IMG/VR virus record: IMGVR_UViG_3300026484_000200
Span: 1 to 31,885 of that record
Direction: 5' to 3' (one strand)
DNA length: 31,885 nucleotides
Source: a virus
Position 1 is the first letter of the stretch, and every line of letters starts with the position of its first letter. Below are positions 1 to 7,400 of the stretch, in pieces. Below the pieces are notes generated by a model. It saw only the letters and a program-made list of their open reading frames with translations, was not told where the DNA came from and did no database searches. The position numbers and the translations under genes are program-made.

Positions 1-2
1 TA

Positions 3-1007
3 ATAAAAATAGTGGAAAATGAGCCAAGAGTTAGCCATAGAGTTATAGCTGAGAACACAAACAATAATCAAAAAAATGTAAATGAGATTATTCGTAAATA
101 TGAAGATGATTTTAAACAGTTTGGAAAGCTTCCGTTTCAAACGGAGGCTTCAAAAAATAGTAAAACAGGACAAAAAATTAAAACCTACTATCTAAACGAA
201 GACCAATTTTATCTTTTAGTTACATACCTAAGAAACAATATAAAAGTAAGAGAGTTTAAAGTGAAACTTATCAAAGAGTTTTCATCACTAAGAAACAACC
301 TCCAAGTATGCCAAGAAACACCATACTATTTAAAAGAGGTAGATTTAAAAGACAAGAGAGTTAGAAAAGCATTTTTTAAAGCATTTGATGGGAGATGCTA
401 CTATAGTTCAAAGAAGCTACATATAGATAACTTTCATATAGACCATATACTACCAAAGAGTAGAGGTGGTCAAGATGTTTTGATGAATCTTGTAGTATGT
501 GATCCAGCTGTAAATATCTCAAAGTTAAATGCTTATGATGAGGAGTTTGTAAAAAAACATCAAGCAGTTGTAAAGGGTGAACCATCATTAAAAGTTTCAG
601 TATATCTAACTCAGGAGAAAAAAGAGGTAGCAGATAGTGTAAAGATAGCATTGCTTTCTAAAATGGCTAACTTTGAAAAGATGTTTGGAACTGTGACAGC
701 AAGAAACTATTTTGCAGAGATGTTTGATGTAGATATATGCAAAGAAGATTTTGAAGTAACACCTACACAAGAGCATATTAAACTATTTGTAGATGAGTAT
801 GTAGAATATTCTGAGGAGATATATACAACAGTAGCAGATATATATGAAACATATAAATTATATGCAGACAACATAGGTGTGTTACCAACAAGTAAGATAG
901 CTTTTTTTAAAGAGTTTAAAAAACTAACAGGGTTAAAACCATACCAAACAAGAGCAGATACAACAGGCACTAGACCTAGAGTTTATGATGTAGAGATTAG
1001 TTTTTAA
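3..1007 (+). CDS. Rha-like regulatory domain fused to HNH endonuclease (5' partial)
   Basis: The N-terminal ~95 residues (from the GTG at 12) resemble the phage regulatory protein Rha family: VSHRVIAENT followed by a basic YY-LNEDQFYLLVTYLRN stretch and a charged KLIKEF helix. An HNH nuclease core follows at about residues 115-172, with H142, the D144-H145 pair in HIDHILPKSRGG, N159 and N168. The last ~150 residues are helical and unassigned. The frame stays open from the GTG to the window edge (codons ATA AAA ATA), and Rha proteins normally have a few residues before this motif, so the true start is probably upstream of the window. Rha proteins are early or antirepressor-like regulators; HNH domains cut DNA. 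Combining them suggests a DNA-targeting regulator or a homing-type nuclease with a phage DNA-binding domain. It lies 10 bp ahead of the next gene on the same strand. Confidence 0.7.
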   Translation: MKIVENEPRVSHRVIAENTNNNQKNVNEIIRKYEDDFKQFGKLPFQTEASKNSKTGQKIKTYYLNEDQFYLLVTYLRNNIKVREFKVKLIKEFSSLRNNLQVCQETPYYLKEVDLKDKRVRKAFFKAFDGRCYYSSKKLHIDNFHIDHILPKSRGGQDVLMNLVVCDPAVNISKLNAYDEEFVKKHQAVVKGEPSLKVSVYLTQEKKEVADSVKIALLSKMANFEKMFGTVTARNYFAEMFDVDICKEDFEVTPTQEHIKLFVDEYVEYSEEIYTTVADIYETYKLYADNIGVLPTSKIAFFKEFKKLTGLKPYQTRADTTGTRPRVYDVEISF

Positions 1008-1017
1008 AGGGTAAAAG

Positions 1018-1233
1018 ATGGATAGATTAGATTTAATCAAGATTTTAGAACAAGTAGATTTACAAGTAGATGCTATAGAGTATATAGTAGGTGAAACAAG
1101 TCAAAATGCAGAAAATGCAAAGATAGCAAACGGACTCTACCATGCAGTTGTAAACTGCACAAATGAGATAGTAAGATTAAACAAAAGCTTGGAGGATGGT
1201 ATAAATGCGACCAATAGGCTCAACAAAAGATAG
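1018..1233 (+). CDS. Small helical protein of unknown function
   Basis: A 71-residue, mostly helical, acidic protein starting MDRLDLIKIL. An AAGGG-like ribosome site sits just before the ATG, right after the Rha-HNH stop. Its 3' end overlaps the recombinase start by 29 bp, which suggests translational coupling in one operon. I do not recognise a family. Its position directly upstream of a recombinase is compatible with an accessory or directionality role, but no helix-turn-helix is visible and this is only a guess from position. Confidence 0.6.
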   Translation: MDRLDLIKILEQVDLQVDAIEYIVGETSQNAENAKIANGLYHAVVNCTNEIVRLNKSLEDGINATNRLNKR

Positions 1234-1789
1234 ACAACCCATAGGTTTAGCTGAGTTTAAAACTTTGCTAAACCTAACCAAAAGAGATAAAACTTTAAGA
1301 GAGATAACAAAAAAGAAGTTTATCCGTGCATTTACTCTACTAAGACTTACAGGCTGTAGAGTTAGTGAAATCATAGAGTTTACAAAAGAAGATTTAAAGT
1401 ATATGTGTAAGAACTCTTACATATCTCTCAACAATCAGAACAAAACAAAAAAAACAAGATTGTTGAGATTTAGTCCAGCTGGTATAAACTTACTAGAAAA
1501 ACTAGATGTTGAAGATGTAAGTGAAAAGCTATTTTATAAAAATGGTTCATCTCATGCTATGAGTACAACTGTGTTCACACGAGAGTTAAACAAACAACTT
1601 AAAAAAGTTCTAGGCGATATATATACAACACACTCTTTTAGAGCAGGAGTAGCAACGGACCTAATCCGTGCAACTGGAAACCCAAACATAGCAAAAGCTG
1701 TACTGGGTCATTCATCTTTAGCTACAACACTAGGCTATGATAAACCATCAAACAATGATATTTATGAGGGATTGAGGAAGATACTGTAA
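1205..1789 (+). CDS. Short tyrosine recombinase (catalytic domain only)
   Basis: This 194-aa protein carries the tyrosine recombinase active site: R52 in LTGCRVSEI, H143 and R146 in THSFRAG, H169 in LGHSS and the nucleophile Y178 in LGYDKPS. A lysine near 80-83 may be the beta-hairpin lysine. Such enzymes cut and rejoin DNA through a 3'-phosphotyrosine. Typical phage integrases are 300-400 aa with an N-terminal core-binding domain and often an arm-binding domain; only about 40 residues precede the catalytic domain here, as in FimB/FimE-like or other minimal recombinases. The ATG at 1205 has GGAGG at 1191-1195, nine bases upstream. No tRNA gene or obvious attachment site adjoins it, and only 3 bp separate its stop from the convergent gene. 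With a plasmid-type Rep in the same element, multimer resolution is as plausible as chromosomal integration. Confidence 0.85.
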   Translation: MRPIGSTKDRQPIGLAEFKTLLNLTKRDKTLREITKKKFIRAFTLLRLTGCRVSEIIEFTKEDLKYMCKNSYISLNNQNKTKKTRLLRFSPAGINLLEKLDVEDVSEKLFYKNGSSHAMSTTVFTRELNKQLKKVLGDIYTTHSFRAGVATDLIRATGNPNIAKAVLGHSSLATTLGYDKPSNNDIYEGLRKIL

Positions 1790-1810
1790 AAGTTATCTTC
1801 CCCGTTTTTT
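1776..1810 (+). terminator. Intrinsic terminator between convergent genes
   Basis: A perfect 8-bp stem, GGAAGATA (1776-1783) and TATCTTCC (1794-1801), with a 10-nt loop is followed by CCG and six T (1805-1810). It terminates rightward transcription from the recombinase operon. The hairpin spans the stop codons of both convergent genes, and the T-run exists only on the + side, so its effect on the leftward transcript is likely weaker. Confidence 0.75.
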
Positions 1811-4420
1811 ATCTTTTATCCTAAAACTTTTCTTTCTAGCACTTCTCTTATATTTAAGCATTTTTTCACGATATTCTCTTTCATTTTGTAACTTTTGCTT
1901 AGGGTCTTTTTTATTTTTGTATTTTCTTATAGTGTTTGCTTCTGTAGCTTTTTTCTGTAACTCTTTTTTAGAGTTAAACTTTCTAACACCACCTGCACGA
2001 CTTGCAAGTTCACCCATAGTCATATCTTCATCATAGTAGTTTTTCTTAGGTTCGAGAACATCAAACTCTGCTAAACCTATATGTATAGACCTCTGAGCAT
2101 ACCGACCAAAGGTTAAAGGTGGTAAATAGTTCTCTGCCAATGCAAGTAGTTTTTTAGATAGCTTTTCATAATCCTCATCATATTTACCAGCTATGTCATA
2201 CCCTAGTGGAGTTTTACCCTGTAAGATGTTTGTAGCACCACCAACAAACCCAAGACCAGTATCAAAACTAAAATCTAAACCACCAAATTTCATAGCAGGA
2301 ATCATACGACCAGCATTAAGATAGTAACCCCCTCCTATATCCCACCACTCTTTAGTACCAAATAAGTTCCATTTATCCTCAGCCCATTTAGGCTTATAAT
2401 CATCATCGTTTTCATTGAACCATGTACTAGCTCCAACTCCAGCTAAAACACTTTGAAGTACCAAGTACTTTATAGGGTTTTTAAATATAACTTTTGCAGT
2501 TGCAGGGGTAGATTTATATACATAGTGTAAAAATGGTGATATACCTGATTTATCAACAAGCCGTACAGCTTGTGGTAATGGTGTTGAGTAATCAACATAC
2601 ACTTCACTAGACAAGTTGTAAGCTTCTCTACTACTTTTACCATCTTCGAGATGTCTTGCAAATGAAGCAAGTTTAAAAAGCTTATCTTCCCAATCATAAA
2701 GTTTACGAACACCTGAGCCGAGTTTAGAGTCTTGTGTCATATATAAGTTTTTAAATAAACTCTTAACTACATTTGGCTTATCGTTTTCAACAACAGCATC
2801 CATACCCTCAAAATCTTTCAATGATGAGTTAAGACCATGCTTGTTAGCTTCATCAAGAAGTGCTTGAAACTCTTTAGGTTTTGCTTTTGCCATATACATA
2901 ACTTTACCTAGATGAACTAAATCACCATTAAGAGATGCAAGTAATATATTTGAACCTATATTATACAGATGAGTTACAGGGTTCTTAACAGTTACATTCA
3001 CTTTTATATGGTCCACTAAACCAAACCAACCACGAGCAAGTTCACTCATGGTGTTCCCTCCAAGTTGTGCATCATCAACAGCTCTAAGTATATCTGCTCT
3101 AACATACTTACCAGCTAATGCACCATATCTATATATACCACCACCATTAGTTTCATTTGAAACCCTTACACTACCCTCAAACTCTTCATCTTGTGCAAAC
3201 TTATCAGCAAGTGCTTTAAGTGTGTTGGCTTTTAGTAGTTGTGTTCTTTGTGCTGCTATTGTCTTTGGTATCACAAATGATGCATCTTCTATCATCCCAA
3301 GTGCTACCCTCTCATCATAAGTAAGGTTTTTTCTTTTTACAAATCGCTTATTATGAAACATCTTAGCAAATGCACTCTTCTTATCAAGATGTTCTTTGTA
3401 AAATCTCTTAACATAATCATCTAGTACATAATCCTCTTTTAAAGCACCAGCTTCAACTAAATCTTTAGCATTTTTATCTATCGTTGCTCTAAACTTCTTA
3501 TATATCTCTCTGTTACTATCACTAAGCTCATAAGGGTCTATATCACCATTCAATGCTTTAACTAAGTTCTCACTATCACTCTTTTGTAGTTTTTGTAACT
3601 GTTCGACTAAATGATTAGCTCTACCAACAATATCGTTAGACTCTATCTCATAGTCTTTTACTATGTTATGCATCTCCTTTTGAGCCTTAGAGTTCGTTAG
3701 TAAATTATGCTTATCAAACTTCTCATTAAGTCTCTCAAAGATATTTTCACCTACCCATGCAAAACCTTTATCTACATTTCTATCTAAAAAGTTTTTGTAC
3801 TTCTCATAAGGTACATTAAATATATCAGCAGATATAAAGCCTCCTTTTCCTATACTTTTATTAGAAGAGGGACGAGCCTCATTATGAGGAGATTGGGCAT
3901 CATGCACCATACCCCTCTTTTTCTTATTTGTATAAAAAGATATAACTGAGTGTTTATCTTTATCTGTTCCAACAACGACTCGGTATCTATTGCCGTCTAT
4001 CTCTTTTTCATAAATATGTTTACCATTGCTTGAATAAGGTTCACTGCTTCTTATAATTTTATTTATCTCTATTAAATCTATAAAATCTATGTTACCATTT
4101 TTATTTTCACCATAGTGTCTTACTAAAATGTGCATAGCACCTTTGCCTTTTCCATTACTCTTTTTGTGCCAACCTTTCTCTATCGATATATTTTCTACAT
4201 ATTCACCTAGTGCATCTAAATCATCCCTTTTAATCTCAGATATTTTCTTTTTCCCTCCAAATACTTCAAGAACCCCTTTAGACTCACTATCAAGAGGTTT
4301 TTTTAAATATTCTTCAACTAGACTCAAAGCTTTCTTAAACTCTTCATCACTAGCTTTTAAAGGATTCTCACCCAAAACTTTATCTAATCGTTCTTGTAAC
4401 TTTTTTCTCTTGCAACCCAT
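1793..4420 (-). CDS. Polyvalent protein with PBECR-like nuclease and LPD38-like regions
   Basis: An 875-aa protein. A GTG nine bases upstream (4429) is also possible, but a GAGGGG ribosome site lies 8 nt from the ATG at 4420 and abuts the GTG, so I choose the ATG. Residues ~92-167 look like a phage Barnase-EndoU-ColicinE5/D-RelE-like (PBECR) nuclease: MHILVRHYGENKNG with two spaced histidines, then a YRVVVGTDKDKHSVISFYTNKK strand pair. Residues ~450-640 have features of the large polyvalent-protein-associated domains (VKNPVTHLYNIGSNILL, then DWEDKLFKLASFARHL and FLHYVYKSTPATAKVIFKNP, LPD38-like). The tail from ~815 is very lysine/arginine-rich. Such proteins are packaged in the virion and enter the cell with DNA. 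It follows the 1804-aa gene by 2 bp and is the last late gene. The nuclease call rests on motif pattern only. Confidence 0.7.
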   Translation of the reverse strand: MGCKRKKLQERLDKVLGENPLKASDEEFKKALSLVEEYLKKPLDSESKGVLEVFGGKKKISEIKRDDLDALGEYVENISIEKGWHKKSNGKGKGAMHILVRHYGENKNGNIDFIDLIEINKIIRSSEPYSSNGKHIYEKEIDGNRYRVVVGTDKDKHSVISFYTNKKKRGMVHDAQSPHNEARPSSNKSIGKGGFISADIFNVPYEKYKNFLDRNVDKGFAWVGENIFERLNEKFDKHNLLTNSKAQKEMHNIVKDYEIESNDIVGRANHLVEQLQKLQKSDSENLVKALNGDIDPYELSDSNREIYKKFRATIDKNAKDLVEAGALKEDYVLDDYVKRFYKEHLDKKSAFAKMFHNKRFVKRKNLTYDERVALGMIEDASFVIPKTIAAQRTQLLKANTLKALADKFAQDEEFEGSVRVSNETNGGGIYRYGALAGKYVRADILRAVDDAQLGGNTMSELARGWFGLVDHIKVNVTVKNPVTHLYNIGSNILLASLNGDLVHLGKVMYMAKAKPKEFQALLDEANKHGLNSSLKDFEGMDAVVENDKPNVVKSLFKNLYMTQDSKLGSGVRKLYDWEDKLFKLASFARHLEDGKSSREAYNLSSEVYVDYSTPLPQAVRLVDKSGISPFLHYVYKSTPATAKVIFKNPIKYLVLQSVLAGVGASTWFNENDDDYKPKWAEDKWNLFGTKEWWDIGGGYYLNAGRMIPAMKFGGLDFSFDTGLGFVGGATNILQGKTPLGYDIAGKYDEDYEKLSKKLLALAENYLPPLTFGRYAQRSIHIGLAEFDVLEPKKNYYDEDMTMGELASRAGGVRKFNSKKELQKKATEANTIRKYKNKKDPKQKLQNEREYREKMLKYKRSARKKSFRIKDKKRGR

Positions 4421-4422
4421 CT

Positions 4423-7400
4423 TTAACACCCCTCACTTTTAAAACTATCTGCTTTTTCTTTTGTAGGAAAGATAAAACCACTTTTAAACCGACTCCAGTA
4501 GCCACCTAGTGTTGTAGCTAACTCTTTAGCTTTGTTAAACTCAGCTTTATCTAACTGTTTTTGAAGCTTTGCAACATATATAGTGCTATCATCACGAGTG
4601 TCTATATCTTCTATAACTTTTATAGAACTATCATCTAAAAGCTCATCTATGCTTACATCTGTATCTTTTTTCTTTCTATTTGGTAGTGAAATATGCTCTA
4701 ATCTTGAAAAGAACTCTTTGTTATCCTTAGAATCTCTTAAATCTATGGTTTTTGTAAAATCAGCTGGTGCTTTGTCTATCACAACAACCCTACCTATAAC
4801 TTTAGTTCCAGCTCTTTCAAATGTAGATGATGGTAAAAGTACCTCTGCACTCAAAGAGGCATCATTAGTTAATTTACCATCTTTATCTTCTGCATACAAC
4901 CATTTGTTAAGCCGTTTTTGCATAGAAGCACCATCAGGTATAAGTGCTACAACACGACCACCATCTTTAAGATGTTTATATGCTTTGTCTAAATGCTCCA
5001 TAGCCATCTTACCAGCAGTTCCAAAAGGTGGGTTCATCACAATAGTGTCATATTTGTTGATGATGTTGTGGTCTTCAAAACGAGAGTTTATTATCTCACC
5101 TTTGGCTCTTAAACTAAGCTTTCCAACAAGTTCACTACTTAACTCTATCATTTTGTTTTTACTATTTGATGGAAAATACCTTGCAATAGCACCATGACCA
5201 GCTGAGGGTTCAAGAACATCATCATTTGCAAGTATGTCAGCCCATTCAACCATCTTAAACCCTAATGGTTCAGGTGTTGCAAAATAATCTATACCCTCAC
5301 TAGATTTATTTCGTGAAGTTTTTTTAGCATTAGAATAGTAGTCACTCTTAGCTATCTCCCATGCACTAAGCTCTACAAGTGTTCTATCTCTAACCTTACC
5401 ACCCTTACCAGTAGAAAGATGTGCTTCACTTTCATCTATAGAGTTTAAAAAGCTTTCTTTAAAAGTGTCGGCTAATGCTCTTGCATCACTTCCTAAAGAT
5501 AAGTTTTCTGTAGTACCTAATCGTTTATTTATCTCTGTACCAAATTGCCACTCTTCAAGCTTAAAACCAAGTATAGGGTATTGATATATAGCATCAGATT
5601 TTACACCGATGCGAAATGTACGCCCCTCTATCTGAATACCTGCAATAGGGTCATAAGGTAAAGCCATATTTATAAGAACCCTTTGAGCATCACCCTTTAT
5701 GTCATGTAAACTTATACCCTCTTTACCAGCTTGTTCTTGTATAACTATTATTTTCTTTTGACCACTATTAAAATCATCTACATTTTTAGAACGAACCTTA
5801 TTAGCGATTGAACCATTAAACAAAACAACATCATCACCAAACTCTTTTTTAAGTGTATATATTACACTATTAAAACCTTTTATATCTACTACATCAGCAA
5901 ACTCTTTTTTAAACTCACCCCATTGTTCTAGTGCTTTTGTATCTACATTTAAACTGTGTTTGGTAGGTCTTCCAAAAGAATTAACAGTATAAGAATAGTT
6001 ATCAAACTTAAAAGGTTGAGTTGTAGATGTTTGATTGTACTTGTGAAAAACGACTATTTGACGACCAGCTTGTATATGTTTTTTAAGCATAGGTATAGAG
6101 TATTTAGCTTTCATTGCCTCATACATCTGATTAGATTCTAAATAATCCCAAAATCTATGACGAACATATTTACTAAGCTCATCATACTTCTTACTCTTAA
6201 AATCAAAAACAGCATCCAATGCTCGACCCATTTTGTCAGTTTCATTATGACCAACTTTGACAAATTCACGAGAATAATCTTTGTCACCTATGATAGTGTA
6301 ACCACTCAATGCACCATCAGTTTTAAGACTATCTGCGAATCTTCTCTCCATAAGTGACACATCAATCTCTGCATCAGGTTTAGTAAGCTTGTTGTATCTC
6401 ATTTTATAACCAAAATTTTCTATGAAAAATCTTTGCTCACCACTACCACTATTGTAACTCATCCCATCTTCACGAGCAACATCAAAAAGATAACCCATCG
6501 CATAACGGAGGTTAAAATGACCCTTAAATGGTGTAGCACTAAGAAAAACTACTTTAATATCAGAAGATTTTAGTCTAGCTATCTCTTCATCTATTTCATC
6601 TGCCATCTCTCTTTTTGCTTCAAAATATGCTTGTTGCTTGTCTTTCTGGGTTATAGCTCTATTAAAAAGTTCCCTTTTTTGCTTCGCACTTAATTCTATG
6701 CGATGCTGTTGTAAATGTTTATCTAAGTCAGCAAGAGTTTCTATATCTTTATGAAAAAGTATCTTTCCAGCAATATCAAATTTTTCATTTAAAGACTCGT
6801 TCATATTATTAAATGTTTCAAAATCCAATATATCAGCAGGTATAACTCTACTCTCAGCTCGTTGTGTTATCTCATAATCTCTACCATTTGTTATAGCAAA
6901 GTGCTGTTTAGTAGAGGCTGTTTCTTCCCCTCGATTGTTTTGCATAAGATAATGTGACTCATCATAAATCACTAAATCAAAATCACGAGAAAGTAAAGCT
7001 TTGTTTTGGTAAAAATTAGCATAAGTAGTTACAACTGTACCATCTCCAGCGTCATTAACACCTTTAAGCTGTGTAGGTTTCATACGAAGATTTTGAGCAT
7101 CACCAATCCAGTCTTTAACTTTTTTATCAGTTGGTGTAACTATAAGTATGTTTTTTTTGCCTTTTTTTTCAAACCTTTTTGCTATACCTAAACCAGTATA
7201 GGTTTTTCCAGTTCCTGTACCATCTGTAAATAACATCCCTTTTTTGTTTTTTATAAAGAATCTTGTTTCAGCTTTGAGGGTATTTGTCTGTTGATGTGGT
7301 AGCTGTATAGGTAGAGTTAAAGCGATGTTATCTGCATCAGCTTCAACAACCTCATACTCTTCTGCTATCTCTTGTAGTTTTAACTTCTCTGCTAGGTCTA

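Noticed and set aside
1205-1789. Truncated integrase pseudogene
   Set aside because: All catalytic residues, a strong ribosome site and an own terminator are present, so a functional minimal recombinase is more likely.
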